A stretch of 64,000 nt of DNA from Rhodoplanes serenus (lineage in GTDB: Bacteria > Pseudomonadota > Alphaproteobacteria > Rhizobiales > Xanthobacteraceae): positions 32,866 to 96,865 of the forward strand of contig CAMDFO010000008.1 of assembly GCA_945897515.1 (NCBI GenBank), written 5' to 3'. Shown here piece after piece: positions 24,955 to 34,120 of the stretch. The notes under the pieces are model-generated. The model had not been told where the DNA came from. It ran no database searches and was given only the letters and a program-made list of their open reading frames with translations. Within the stretch, counting starts at the first letter, position 1, and the number at the start of each line of letters is the position of its first letter. A program made the position numbers and the translations under genes.

Positions 24955-25713
24955 ATGAACGACATCGCCAGCGGCCACGCCGCCATCGACCGCTATCTGG
25001 CGGACGGCTATTCCCGTGTGCGCGGAATGTCGTCGCGTTTCGCAGCGGCGATCTGCGGGCACGTGATCCGCCGCCAGACCGAGCAGGGCATTTCCGGCGA
25101 CATGGTCGAGCTCGGTACGTTCGAGGGCCGGTTCTTCATTGCTATGGCGCTGGGCCTGGCGCGCGGCGAACATGCTTTCGGCCTCGATATCTTTAGCTGG
25201 CCCGACGACGGCGTGATGGCGCGGCTGGTCGACAATTGCGCCGCGGCCGGCGTGGCGCGCGATCGCTTTACCCCATGGAAGCAGGACAGCCACAAGCTGC
25301 AGACCGACGCGTTCCGCGCCAAGCTTTCGAACCGCCCGGCGCGCTTCATCCACATCGATGGGGAGCATTCGCAGGATTGCCTGCGCCACGATCTCGAACT
25401 GGCGCATGCGGTGCTGCATCCCTCCGGCATCATCGCGCTCGACGACATGCTGCATCCGGCCTATCCGACGCTGATCATGGCGGTGATCGACTATCTCACG
25501 CGGTATTCCGAAATGCGGGTGCTGTGCATCGTCGATCGCGAGGACATCAGTGCGGCGGCGAAGTTCCTGCTTTGCCGCGCCGAAGCTGTCGCGCTCTACG
25601 AGCAGGATCTGATGAAGAGCTTCGAGCGCTTCCACTACATCGTCGGCGCCGACGTGCTGGGCAGGCTCGCACTCGTGCTGACGCCCGACCCTCGCCTCGC
25701 CGACATCGGCTGA
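24955..25713 (+). CDS. Class I SAM-dependent methyltransferase (Methyltransf_24-like)
   Basis: 252 residues. Motif I is MVELGTFEGRFFIAMA (about 50-65), the acidic loop GLDIFSW follows near 80, and FIHIDGEHSQDCLRHDLE and IIALDDMLHPAYP are the post-motif strands of the Methyltransf_24 / cephalosporin-hydroxylase-like group. The substrate is unknown; relatives modify sugars or small molecules. It is 27 bp downstream of the DUF486 gene on the same strand, and its end abuts three 10-bp tandem repeats and the convergent HerA-like gene. Confidence 0.75.
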   Translation: MNDIASGHAAIDRYLADGYSRVRGMSSRFAAAICGHVIRRQTEQGISGDMVELGTFEGRFFIAMALGLARGEHAFGLDIFSWPDDGVMARLVDNCAAAGVARDRFTPWKQDSHKLQTDAFRAKLSNRPARFIHIDGEHSQDCLRHDLELAHAVLHPSGIIALDDMLHPAYPTLIMAVIDYLTRYSEMRVLCIVDREDISAAAKFLLCRAEAVALYEQDLMKSFERFHYIVGADVLGRLALVLTPDPRLADIG

Positions 25714-25739
25714 TACAGCCTGCGTCGGCGCTGCGTCTT

Positions 25740-25769
25740 GGGCTTACTTGGGCTTACTCAGGCTTACTT
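25740..25769. repeat. Three tandem 10-bp repeats across the HerA-like stop codon
   Basis: GGGCTTACTT, GGGCTTACTC, AGGCTTACTT. The last copy contains the stop codon of the minus-strand gene (TTA at 25764-25766); the other two are downstream copies. Looks like replication slippage at a gene end. Confidence 0.8.
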
Positions 25770-27356
25770 CTTGCCGAGGCTGCCGAAAATCCCACGAAGG
25801 ATCATCTTGCCGATCTGGGTGCCGACCTGGGACGCCACCGAACGCGCGACCTGCTTGGTCACGATCTCGGTGGTCGACATCCGTCCGCGCCGCCCGCCGG
25901 ATGAGCCGCCGCCCAGCACGTCGCCGATCGTATCGCCCCAGGTGCGGCCGGCGCCGCCGGTCTGCGGCCCGGTGGTCGGACCGGTCGGACGTGTCGAGCG
26001 CCGCGATGGAGAAGGCGGCGCATCGCTTTCCAGTGCCGCGGCTTCTTCCTGCAACCGCTGCTGCAACAGCTCGAACGCTGAATCGGCGTCGATGGTCTGG
26101 TCGTACTTGCCGCGCATCGGGCTCTTGGCGATGATCGCCTTGCGTTCCTCGGGCGTCGCCGGACCGATCCGCGCGGCCGGAGGGCAGATCAGCGCGCGCT
26201 CGACCATCGACGGCGTGCCGTTGCCTTCGAGGAACGACACCAGTGCCTCGCCCTTGCCGAGCTCGGTGATGACCTTGGCGGTGTTCAGCTTGGGATTGGG
26301 GCGGAAGGTTTCCGCCGCGGCCTTTACCGCACGCTGATCGCGCGGCGTAAAGGCGCGCAGCGCGTGCTGCACGCGGTTGCCGAGCTGCGCCAGAACCTTG
26401 TCCGGCACGTCGAGCGGATTCTGGGTCACGAAATAGACGCCGACGCCCTTGGAGCGGATCAGGCGCACGACTTGCTCGATCTTCTCCAGCAGCGCCTTTG
26501 GCGCGTCGTTGAACAGCAGGTGCGCCTCGTCGAAGAAGAACACCAGCTTCGGCTTGTCGAGGTCGCCGACCTCCGGAAGCTTCTCGAACAGATCGGCGAG
26601 CAGCCACAGCAGGAACGTGGCGTACAGCTGCGGATTGTCCATCAGCTTATCGGCGGACAGGATGTTGATGATGCCGCGGCCGTCGCGGTCGGTGCGCATC
26701 AGGTCGCTGATCGCCAATGCAGGCTCGCCGAAGAATTTCGCGCCGCCCTGGTTCTCCAGCACCAGGAGTTGGCGCTGCACGGCGCCCACGGTGGCGGCGG
26801 CGACGTTGCCGTATTTCGGGCCGATGGCTTTGGCGTTCTTCGACAGATAGGCCAGCAGCTCCCGCAGGTCCTTGAGGTCGACAAGACCGTTGGTTTCCAG
26901 GTCGGTCAGGGCCGGATCGTCGTCGGCGAACTTGAAAGCGATGTTGATGAGGCCTTCCTGCACCTCGTTGAGGTTGAGCATGCGCGACAGCAGCAGCGGC
27001 CCCATCTCGAACAACGTGGTGCGGATCGGGTGGCCCTGCTCGCCGAACAGGTCCCAGAACACCACCGGGAATTCGTCGACCTGGTATTTGAAGCCGACAT
27101 CCTTGGCGCGTTTGACCAGGAAGTCCTTTTCTTCGCCGACCGCGGCGATTCCGGAGAGATCGCCCTTGATGTCGGCCGCGAACACTGGGATTCCGGCCCG
27201 GGAAAATCCCTCGGCCAGGACCTGTAGCGTCACCGTCTTGCCGGTGCCGGTCGCGCCGGTCACCAGGCCGTGACGATTGGCGAACTTGAGCGCGAGGTGT
27301 TCGCTCTTCTTGCTCTTGCCGACGAATATCTTGTCGTCCTGGAAAACGCTGGCCAT
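25764..27356 (-). CDS. HerA-like / DUF853 ATPase (YjgR family)
   Basis: 530 residues from ATG 27356. Walker A GATGTGKTVT at about 35-44, Walker B KLVFFFDEAHLLF near 270, and the FTPRDQRAVKAAAETFRPNP region mark the DUF853/YjgR family of HerA-related helicase-like P-loop ATPases. The C-terminal 90 residues are a Ser/Thr/Pro/Gly-rich linker followed by an amphipathic segment (VARSVASQVGTQIGKMILRGIFGSL), perhaps a membrane or partner contact. Its cellular role is unknown; it is widespread and single copy in Proteobacteria. Divergent from the formamidase gene. Confidence 0.85.
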   Translation of the reverse strand: MASVFQDDKIFVGKSKKSEHLALKFANRHGLVTGATGTGKTVTLQVLAEGFSRAGIPVFAADIKGDLSGIAAVGEEKDFLVKRAKDVGFKYQVDEFPVVFWDLFGEQGHPIRTTLFEMGPLLLSRMLNLNEVQEGLINIAFKFADDDPALTDLETNGLVDLKDLRELLAYLSKNAKAIGPKYGNVAAATVGAVQRQLLVLENQGGAKFFGEPALAISDLMRTDRDGRGIINILSADKLMDNPQLYATFLLWLLADLFEKLPEVGDLDKPKLVFFFDEAHLLFNDAPKALLEKIEQVVRLIRSKGVGVYFVTQNPLDVPDKVLAQLGNRVQHALRAFTPRDQRAVKAAAETFRPNPKLNTAKVITELGKGEALVSFLEGNGTPSMVERALICPPAARIGPATPEERKAIIAKSPMRGKYDQTIDADSAFELLQQRLQEEAAALESDAPPSPSRRSTRPTGPTTGPQTGGAGRTWGDTIGDVLGGGSSGGRRGRMSTTEIVTKQVARSVASQVGTQIGKMILRGIFGSLGKK

Positions 27357-27477
27357 TTGCAACCTTGGATTTTGTGCCGGGCACCGGAACCCGGACTCTA
27401 TTGCAAAGCTGTTCGCTGGCCCAGCGGCTTGCGCAAGATGATAGGCTCGGCTGTCAGAAATTTGGGGAGTTGGGGAA

Positions 27478-28428
27478 ATGGCAGATCATCGTCTGGATGC
27501 AGCGCCCGATACGGTGCATTGGGGCTTCTTCGATGCGTCGCTGAAACCCCATTTCACCGTGGAGTCGGGCGACACCCTCACGATCTCCAGCGTATCCGGC
27601 GGCCGCGATCAGTTGCCGCCAGCCGGCTCGCCATTTGCCTTGCCCAAGGCGCTTGCCGACATTCATGCCACCCTGCAGCCCAAGGTCGGACCTCACATCC
27701 TGACCGGGCCGATCGCCGTGCGCGGCGCCAAGCCCGGCGACGTGCTCGAAGTTCGTATCAAGAACATCGATCTGAACTACGGTTGGGGCTACAACATGTT
27801 CCGGCCGCTTTCCGGCGCATTGCCGGACGACTTCAAGGAAAAGCGCTGCATCCACATCCCGCTCGACGGCAAGCGGATGATCGGCACCCTGCCGTGGGGG
27901 CTGGAAATCCCGCTCCGGCCGTTCTTCGGCATCATGGCGGTGGCGCCGCCGCCGCAATGGGGCGTCATCAGCACGATCCCGCCCCGGAAGAACGGCGGCA
28001 ATATGGACAACAAGGAACTGGTCGCAGGCGCCACGCTCTATCTACCGATTCACACCGAAGGGGCGCTGTTCTCTGTCGGCGACGGCCACGCCGCCCAGGG
28101 TGACGGCGAGGTCAACGTCAATGCCATCGAGACCGGGCTGATCGGCACCTTCGAACTGCATCTGCGCAAGGACATGAGTCTTGAATGGCCGATGGCCGAG
28201 ACGCCGACCCACGTGCTCACCATGGCGTTCGACCCCGATCTCGACGACTGCGTGGTGATCGCGCTGCGCGACATGATCAAGCTGATCGGCGCCCGGGCAG
28301 GATTGTCGCGCGAGGACGCCTATTCGCTGTGCAGCATCGCCGCGGACCTGCGCGTGACGCAGGTGGTCAATCAGTCGAAGGGCATCCACTGCATGCTGGA
28401 GAAGCGCTATCTCGCCCGGCCGCGTTGA
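27478..28428 (+). CDS. Acetamidase/formamidase family protein
   Basis: 316 residues, the usual length. Motifs: VHWGFFDASLKPHFTVESGD (N-terminal strand pair), GPIAVRGAKPGDVLEV, FFGIMAVAPPPQWG, and GDGHAAQGDGEVN with the His/Asp/Glu cluster expected to bind the catalytic metal; GxGHAxQGDGE is the family's signature. The reaction is release of ammonia from formamide or short amides. GGGGAG precedes ATG 27478. Monocistronic, convergent with the nuclease gene 12 bases beyond its end. Confidence 0.9.
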   Translation: MADHRLDAAPDTVHWGFFDASLKPHFTVESGDTLTISSVSGGRDQLPPAGSPFALPKALADIHATLQPKVGPHILTGPIAVRGAKPGDVLEVRIKNIDLNYGWGYNMFRPLSGALPDDFKEKRCIHIPLDGKRMIGTLPWGLEIPLRPFFGIMAVAPPPQWGVISTIPPRKNGGNMDNKELVAGATLYLPIHTEGALFSVGDGHAAQGDGEVNVNAIETGLIGTFELHLRKDMSLEWPMAETPTHVLTMAFDPDLDDCVVIALRDMIKLIGARAGLSREDAYSLCSIAADLRVTQVVNQSKGIHCMLEKRYLARPR

Positions 28429-28440
28429 TTGCCGGCTTTA

Positions 28441-29391
28441 TTACGGCCGCGGCGCCCAGAAGGTCTCGGTCTCGCACCGGTGCAGGGCTTTTGCCTGCTT
28501 CTCGCCGGCCAACGTGCGGAAGAATTTCAGCCCGGTGGCGCTCTCGATGGCTGCGACCGTGACGCGGTGCTTGTCGAGATGGGCGCGAGCCTGATCGGCG
28601 CTTAGACCGGTTGGGTGCTCGGCGTTCGACATCAAGAACGCAAAGGTCTGCGCCTGCGCGCGATCATATACAATCTTGTACACGCCGATCGGCACGCCGA
28701 CGCCCTTCGGGCAGAATTGCGGCGTGGCGTTGTGCGATTTGCAAATGAAGGCTTCCTCCGGGCCTTCGAGATCGATCTTGTTGCCGCAGCCGCCGTCCGC
28801 CGCAGAGATGCTGTGCGCCCGGCCGCTGCCGATCCGATGGACCGGTCCGGTGATGATATAGACGTCGCCACGTTTCTTGACGGCGTTTCGGACTTCGTCC
28901 TCGAGCGTGCCCCAGGTCGCGCCGTTGAACTTGTCGCCAATCTGCGGAACCGAGTTGGTGTAGACAAAGCTCGCCTTCATGTCGGCGAGGCTGCTGCGGA
29001 AATCCTCGGACGGCGCCATGTGTCCGCGCACCAGATTGGCCTTCGGCTTGGTGTAATCGCCGGACGATGCGCGTCCTCGCTTCGGGATGAGATGCTCGAC
29101 CACAAAAGACTTTGACGGGCGCTTGCGGTCGCGTTCGAGCTGGCTTTTCTTCAACCGCTCGATCACCCACTCTGGCGTCCTGGTGACGTTATCGTGCCGG
29201 AGCGCGAAGCGCTTGTAGCAAAGGAATGTGGTGTCTCGATTGACGGCGTTGATGTGTTCGGGAATTCCGATCTCACGCCACAGCGTCCCGCACGATCGGT
29301 AGGCGGTCTTCGGCCAGGTTGCGGCAAAGGACGTTGCCGGAATGCTCAGCAGCGCCGCAGCACAGAATGCAGTCGCGATCTTTCCACCCAT
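28441..29391 (-). CDS. Secreted DNA/RNA non-specific endonuclease
   Basis: 316 residues with signal peptide 1-23 (ends SFAA). The beta-beta-alpha metal (NUC1) fold is shown by FVVEHLIPK, RGHMAPSEDFR with the catalytic His, FVYTNSVPQIGDKFNGATWGTLEDEVR with the metal-binding Asn, and VYIITGPVHR. The usual DRGH motif reads VRGH here. Six Cys residues, spread out, would suit a disulfide-stabilised extracellular enzyme. Likely role: scavenging extracellular nucleic acid. Tail-to-tail with the formamidase gene, 101 bp after the PQQ enzyme gene's end. Confidence 0.85.
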   Translation of the reverse strand: MGGKIATAFCAAALLSIPATSFAATWPKTAYRSCGTLWREIGIPEHINAVNRDTTFLCYKRFALRHDNVTRTPEWVIERLKKSQLERDRKRPSKSFVVEHLIPKRGRASSGDYTKPKANLVRGHMAPSEDFRSSLADMKASFVYTNSVPQIGDKFNGATWGTLEDEVRNAVKKRGDVYIITGPVHRIGSGRAHSISAADGGCGNKIDLEGPEEAFICKSHNATPQFCPKGVGVPIGVYKIVYDRAQAQTFAFLMSNAEHPTGLSADQARAHLDKHRVTVAAIESATGLKFFRTLAGEKQAKALHRCETETFWAPRP

Positions 29392-29492
29392 GAGCCCCTC
29401 CCGTGGGAGAGGCGCAGCTTATGTCTACAACCTGAGCGGGTAAAGACGGGGGAGCGTTGCCCCCAGTTTTCTTCGGCTGAGTCAGGCGGTCA

Positions 29493-30608
29493 TTACTTGC
29501 CGGGTGTCACTCGCAAAATCCGCCCCGATGAATTGTCGGTGGCGACATACACCGCGCCGTCCGGCCCCACCCGCACATCGCGGATGCGTTCGCGCAGGCC
29601 TTGCAGGATGCGCTCCTCGCCGGTCACCGTCTCGCCGTCGAGCGTGAGCCGCACCACGACCTGCGTTGCGAGCCCGCCGATGAGGAGATTGCCCTTCCAC
29701 GCCGGGAACAGCTCGCCCTGATAGAACGCCATCCCGGACGGCGCGATCACGGGAGTCCATTGTTTGATCGGCTGCTCCATGCCGGGCTTCGACGTGGCCT
29801 CGTGGATTTTTGCGCCGCCGTAGTTGACGCCGTAGCCGATCACCGGCCAGCCGTAGTTCTTGCCCTTTTCGGGAATATTGATCTCGTCGCCGCCCTGTGG
29901 GCCGTGCTCGTGCATCCAGAGCTTTCCGGTCGCGGGATGGATCGCTGCGCCCTGTGAGTTGCGGTGGCCGTAAGACCAGATTTCCGGCTTGGCGTCGTTG
30001 CGTCCGACGAACGGGTTGTCGCGCGGCACCGAGCCGTCGGGCGCGACACGGACGATCTTGGCGACGTGGTTGGCGAGGTTCTGCGCTTCCTTGGGATGTG
30101 AGCCGTGGTCGCCGGTGGTCAGGAACAGGTTTCCGTCGGGAGCTTGCGCGATGCGACAGCCGAAATGCCGGCCGGAGGAGGGCGGGCCCTCCTGCTGGAA
30201 AATCCGTTTCACGTCTTCCAGCTTGTCGCCGGCGAGATGCGCGCGCGCCATCGCGGTCTGCCCGCCGCCCTCGACCGGATCGGCGTAGCAGAAGTAGATG
30301 GTCTGGTTCTGCGCGAAGTTGCGGTCGAGCACGACGTCGTGCAAGCCGCCTTGCCCGGATGCGAACACGCGCGGTACGCCGGCCAGCGGCGGCGACAGCT
30401 TGCCGTCGCGAGTGGCGATGCGCATGCGGCCGGGCTTCTCGGTCACCAGCATGCGGCCATCGGGCAGGAACGCGAACGCCCACGGGTTCGCGAGTCCTCC
30501 GACCACGGTTTCCACCGTGAGATCGCCAGCGGAGGATTTGTAGCTCTGCGCCATGGCGGGATATGGGGCCAGCAGCAGAGTGGCGACGGCAGCGATCAGA
30601 GGTTTCAT
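29493..30608 (-). CDS. PQQ-dependent soluble aldose sugar dehydrogenase-like (YliI/Asd type)
   Basis: 371 residues from ATG 30608. Signal peptide 1-22 (ends AMAQ). Six-bladed beta-propeller of the sGDH group: ANPWAFAFLPDGRMLVTEKPGRM, GQGGLHDVVLDRNF (the catalytic His), GNLFLTTGDHG, HEHGPQGGDEINI and GNLLIGGLATQ. Family members oxidise aldoses in the periplasm with PQQ as cofactor and pass electrons to the respiratory chain. No PQQ synthesis genes are in the window. Two upstream residues sets with other starts are less likely because they destroy the signal peptide. Confidence 0.9.
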   Translation of the reverse strand: MKPLIAAVATLLLAPYPAMAQSYKSSAGDLTVETVVGGLANPWAFAFLPDGRMLVTEKPGRMRIATRDGKLSPPLAGVPRVFASGQGGLHDVVLDRNFAQNQTIYFCYADPVEGGGQTAMARAHLAGDKLEDVKRIFQQEGPPSSGRHFGCRIAQAPDGNLFLTTGDHGSHPKEAQNLANHVAKIVRVAPDGSVPRDNPFVGRNDAKPEIWSYGHRNSQGAAIHPATGKLWMHEHGPQGGDEINIPEKGKNYGWPVIGYGVNYGGAKIHEATSKPGMEQPIKQWTPVIAPSGMAFYQGELFPAWKGNLLIGGLATQVVVRLTLDGETVTGEERILQGLRERIRDVRVGPDGAVYVATDNSSGRILRVTPGK

Positions 30609-30668
30609 GGACACTCCCGAATAGACTGATAACAACCAACAGTCCGGATGTGTTCCGTATCGATGCGG

Positions 30669-31895
30669 TTAGCGGGCCGTCATCATGCGCTGCCGCACCA
30701 CCAGCATGCTCAGCAGCGCGAGGTTTGCGACATTGGTCGCAAGACCCACCCCGAAGGCCGGTCCGTAGGACCCGTACAGGTCGTAGAGGTAGCCCGCGAG
30801 CGAGCCGCCCACGGCCATGCCGCTGCCGCTCAGCAGCAGCAGCGCCGGCACCCGCCAGTGCGCTTCCCGCAGCGGAAACAATTCGCGGATCACCAGGACA
30901 TACGCCGGGATCAACGCGCTGAAGCCGATCCCGAATGCCAGCGAGACTGCAAACAGGCTCGCCTCGGCCTGCGCGACGACGAAGCCCGCGATGCCGATGC
31001 CCTGCAGCAGGGAGCTTGCGACCGCGGTGATCAGGCCGCCGAGCCGGTCCGCGATCAAGCCCCAGATCTGGCGGCTGATGACGCCCGCGCCGAGCAGCAC
31101 CGACAGCATGGCGGCGCCGACGGTCGCGGAAATCCCCAGGTCGCTGCACAGCGCCACCAGGTGCTGCTGCGGCATCGACATGGTCACGCAGCAAAGGAAC
31201 GACGCAAACACCAGAATCGCGAATGTGACGTTGGGCGGCCAGCCAAGCGCCTGGGGCTTGCCGCCGGCGCCGGTGGCGGCGTCGGTGCTCGCGGGGATTT
31301 CCGGAGGGGCGCGGAGAAAGAAGATGGCGAGCGGCAGCACGACCGAGACCAAGACGACAGCGTAGCCCGTCATCGTCCACTGCCAGCCGAAGGTGGCGAT
31401 CGATCGTTCGAAGATCGTCGGCCACACGGCGCCGGCGAGATAGCCGCCGCTGGAGATCAGCGCCAGCGCCGAGCCGCGCCGCTTGTCGAACCAGCGGCTG
31501 ACATAGACATAGAGCGGGGCGTTGAGACCGGCGTTGCCGAGCAGGCCCATGAACACGCCGTGGCCGATGTAGAGATGCCAGGCCGTGCCGCCGGTCGAGA
31601 TCAGCAGGCCGATCGCCATCATGATCGTGCCGAGGATCACGGTGAACCGGATGCCGAAGCGCTCGGCCAGCGGTCCCATGGCGATGCCGCCGGCGGCGGC
31701 GCCGAGCCAGGTCAACGACACCGCCAGCGAGGGCACCGAGCGTGCGCCGCCCATGTCCGCTGCGACCGCCTTCAGTCCGACCGCGATGATCCACGGCGCG
31801 CCGAACGACATGCCGAGGCATGCCAGCGCAATCGAAGCGACGATCCATGAGTGACGCGTCTCGATGGAGCGCGTCTCAGTGCTTTGCGTGGTCAA
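30669..31895 (-). CDS. MFS transporter (oxalate/formate antiporter-like)
   Basis: 408 residues from TTG 31895, the first plausible start that keeps helix 1 (no ATG lies between it and helix 2). About twelve membrane helices; the cytoplasmic MFS motif between helices 2 and 3 reads GPLAERFGIRF, and SRWFDKRRGSALAL follows helix 4-5, as in the oxalate:formate antiporter group (2.A.1.11). Substrate is probably a small monocarboxylate. It faces away from the Bug array whose first element starts 104 bp away, so a shared regulatory region (31896-31998) is possible. Confidence 0.8.
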   Translation of the reverse strand: MTTQSTETRSIETRHSWIVASIALACLGMSFGAPWIIAVGLKAVAADMGGARSVPSLAVSLTWLGAAAGGIAMGPLAERFGIRFTVILGTIMMAIGLLISTGGTAWHLYIGHGVFMGLLGNAGLNAPLYVYVSRWFDKRRGSALALISSGGYLAGAVWPTIFERSIATFGWQWTMTGYAVVLVSVVLPLAIFFLRAPPEIPASTDAATGAGGKPQALGWPPNVTFAILVFASFLCCVTMSMPQQHLVALCSDLGISATVGAAMLSVLLGAGVISRQIWGLIADRLGGLITAVASSLLQGIGIAGFVVAQAEASLFAVSLAFGIGFSALIPAYVLVIRELFPLREAHWRVPALLLLSGSGMAVGGSLAGYLYDLYGSYGPAFGVGLATNVANLALLSMLVVRQRMMTAR

Positions 31896-31998
31896 TCCAA
31901 GGTCCCGGCAGGGTCTGGGCGTCTTGCGACAAGATAAGCGGTCTGGCGCGCGAGCGCCGAACTGCCTAGTCTGTAACGGCACCGGGGAGGAAATAACA

Positions 31999-32094
31999 AT
32001 GAGAATTTCGCTGGTCGCCGCTGCGTTTGCGACATGCGCCACCTTCGCAAGTGCGAACGCGGAAAAATAATGGCCGATCATCAAGGCGGAGTGA
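31999..32094 (+). pseudogene. Relic of a Bug receptor: signal peptide joined to C-terminal tail
   Basis: ATG 31999 has a GGGGAGG box and encodes a perfect Bug signal peptide (MRISLVAAAFATCATFASANA), then AEK and a stop TAA at 32068-32070; in the same frame WPIIKAE follows and ends with TGA 32092-32094. AEK-(W)-WPIIKAE is exactly the last eleven residues of the neighbouring receptors (EIEKWWPIIKAANIKAE type), with the first Trp codon changed to a stop. About 300 codons of binding domain are missing. This is a Bug gene deleted by internal recombination, not a random short frame. Confidence 0.85.
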
Positions 32095-32144
32095 GGCAAC
32101 GTTCGTAGCGTGAAATTTGGGGCGTCGAGTTTTGGGGGCGTGAA

Positions 32145-33110
32145 ATGAGAAGGTTGCTGGTCGCGTTCGCGTTCGTCACTTTCGCAGTTGCCGCGCAGGC
32201 GCAAAGCTATCCAAACCGCCCCATCACGGTGATCGTGCCGTTCCCGCCCGGCGGGCCGACCGATGCGATCATGCGCAATCTCGGCGAGCGCATGCGCCAG
32301 TCGCTCGGCCAGCCGCTGGTGGTCGAATACGTGACCGGCGCGGCGGGCACCGTCGGCACCGGCCGCGCCGCGCGCGCGGCGCCGGACGGCTACACCATCA
32401 TCTGCGGACATTTCGGCACCCACGCCACCAACGCCGCGGTCTATCCGATCAACTTCGACGTGGTGAAGGACTTTGCGCCGATCTCGCTCTTGCCGATCAA
32501 TCCGTATCTCATCGTCGGGAAGAAGGCGCTGCCGGCCGACAATCTCCGCGACTTCATGACCTACGTGAAAACCAATCCGGGCAAGATCAACATGGGTCAT
32601 CCCGGCGTCGGCACCGGGCCGCATCTGCTCGCGATCCTGCTGCAGAACGCCGCCGGCGGACGGATGAACTACATCCCCTATCGCGGCGCCGCGCCGGCGA
32701 TGATCGACATGATTGCCGGACAGATCGATCTCATGGTCGATCAGGTGCAGAACTCGTTCCAGCATCTGCGCGCCGGATCAATCAAGGCGCTGGCGATCGC
32801 GTCGCCGACGCGCAACGCTTCGGTGCCCGAGATCCCGACGGTCGACGAGGCCGGCGCGCCCGGCCTGCACATGTCGCTGTGGTACGGGTTCTGGGCGCCC
32901 GCCAACACGCCCAAGGAGATCGTCGCCAGGCTCAACGCCGCGGTGGTCGAGGCGATGGCCGATCCGGCCGTGAGCAAGCGGCTGACCGATCTGGGCATGG
33001 AAATCCCGCCGCGCGATCAGCAGAACCCAGAGGGACTGCTGGCGCGGCAAATGGCCGACATCGCGCGGTGGACGCCGGTGATCCGGGCGAACAACATCAA
33101 GGCGGAATGA
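32145..33110 (+). CDS. Bug (TctC-family) receptor, array member 1
   Basis: 321 residues; Sec signal 1-19 (ends AQA). Mature start QSYPNRPITVIVPFPPGGPTDA. Array-wide motifs present: VVEYVTGAAGTVGTG, PYRGAAPAMIDM and IRANNIKAE. Its ligand loop after DGYTI reads ICGHFGTHAT and the second loop reads VDQVQNSF, different from every neighbour. The tail reads ARWTPVIRAN rather than EKWWPIIKA. First intact gene of the ten-gene run; 50 bp after the relic, with GGGGGCG upstream of ATG 32145. The role is high-affinity binding of a small carboxylate in the periplasm; no TctA/TctB partner is nearby. Confidence 0.9.
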   Translation: MRRLLVAFAFVTFAVAAQAQSYPNRPITVIVPFPPGGPTDAIMRNLGERMRQSLGQPLVVEYVTGAAGTVGTGRAARAAPDGYTIICGHFGTHATNAAVYPINFDVVKDFAPISLLPINPYLIVGKKALPADNLRDFMTYVKTNPGKINMGHPGVGTGPHLLAILLQNAAGGRMNYIPYRGAAPAMIDMIAGQIDLMVDQVQNSFQHLRAGSIKALAIASPTRNASVPEIPTVDEAGAPGLHMSLWYGFWAPANTPKEIVARLNAAVVEAMADPAVSKRLTDLGMEIPPRDQQNPEGLLARQMADIARWTPVIRANNIKAE

Positions 33111-33120
33111 GGATATGCCG

Positions 33121-34092
33121 ATGAGGAAATGGCTTCTGGGCATCGCCGGCGCGGCGCTTTTGAATCTCTCCGGCGCCGCGGCGCAGACCTACCCGACGAA
33201 ATCAATCACGGTCGTCGTGCCGTTTTCGGCGGGTGGCGCGACCGACGTGCTGGCGCGCTTTCTCGGCGAGCGGATGCGACAGATTCTCGGCCAGACCCTG
33301 GTCGTCGAGAATGTCACCGGGGCGGGCGGCAGTATCGGCGTGGGCCGCGTGGTGCGCGCGCCGGCGGACGGCTACACCATCGAGATCGGCACCTCGACCA
33401 CCAACATGCTGCTCGGCGGGCTCCAGCCGCTGCAGTTCGACCTGATCAACGATCTCGCGCCGATTCTGCTGATCGGCAGCGAGCCGCTGCTGATCGTCGG
33501 CAAGAAGGATTTGCCGGCCAAGGACCTCAAGGAGCTGGTCGCTTGGCTCAAGGCCAATCCCGGCAAGGCATCGATCGGCATTCCCGCCGTCGGTGGCACC
33601 GGCCATCTTGCCGGCCTTGCATTTCTCAAGGAGATCGGCGCCCAGGCGCAGCACATCCCGTATCGCGGCAACGGGCCGGCACTGCAGGACTTGGTGGCCG
33701 GCCAGATCGACCTTCAGATCGAGCCGGCCTCGAACTTCTTTGCCCAGGTCAAGGCGGGCACGCTCAAGGCGTTCGCCCTCGCATCGAAGACCCGCAGCGG
33801 AGCCGCAAGCGATATCCCAACCACCGACGAGGCGGGCCTGCCGGGCTACTACGCCTCGCTCTGGTACGGAATGTGGGCGCCGAAGGGCACGCCGAGGGAG
33901 ATCGTGGCGCGGCTTAACGCGGCGATGCTGGAGACGCTGGCGCATCCGGACACGCGCAAGCGCTTTGCGGAGCTTGGCATCGAAACGCCCGTGCCCGCGC
34001 AGCAGACGCCGGAGGCATTGCTCGCGTTCCAGAAGTCCGAGGCCGACAAGTGGTGGCCGATCATCAAGGCCGCCAACATCAGGACGCAGTGA
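33121..34092 (+). CDS. Bug (TctC-family) receptor, array member 2
   Basis: 323 residues from ATG 33121 (GAGGA 7 bases upstream; the ATG at 33115 is too close to it). Signal 1-20 ends GAAA; mature start QTYPTKSITVVVPFSAGGATDV. First ligand loop EIGTSTTNML, second loop QIEPASNFF, tail DKWWPIIKAANIRTQ. The gene begins ten bases after member 1, so the two form a transcription unit. The Ser/Thr-rich first loop is the most polar of the set, which may mean a hydroxylated or dicarboxylic ligand; this is inference only. Confidence 0.9.
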   Translation: MRKWLLGIAGAALLNLSGAAAQTYPTKSITVVVPFSAGGATDVLARFLGERMRQILGQTLVVENVTGAGGSIGVGRVVRAPADGYTIEIGTSTTNMLLGGLQPLQFDLINDLAPILLIGSEPLLIVGKKDLPAKDLKELVAWLKANPGKASIGIPAVGGTGHLAGLAFLKEIGAQAQHIPYRGNGPALQDLVAGQIDLQIEPASNFFAQVKAGTLKAFALASKTRSGAASDIPTTDEAGLPGYYASLWYGMWAPKGTPREIVARLNAAMLETLAHPDTRKRFAELGIETPVPAQQTPEALLAFQKSEADKWWPIIKAANIRTQ

Positions 34093-34120
34093 CGGCATCC
34101 GAATGAAGGGAATGTTGGAA

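Noticed and set aside
29482..31848. Very long open frame (788 codons) across the PQQ dehydrogenase and MFS genes
   Set aside because: Its translation is low-complexity Arg/Ala-rich text in the shadow frame of two well-supported genes on the same strand.
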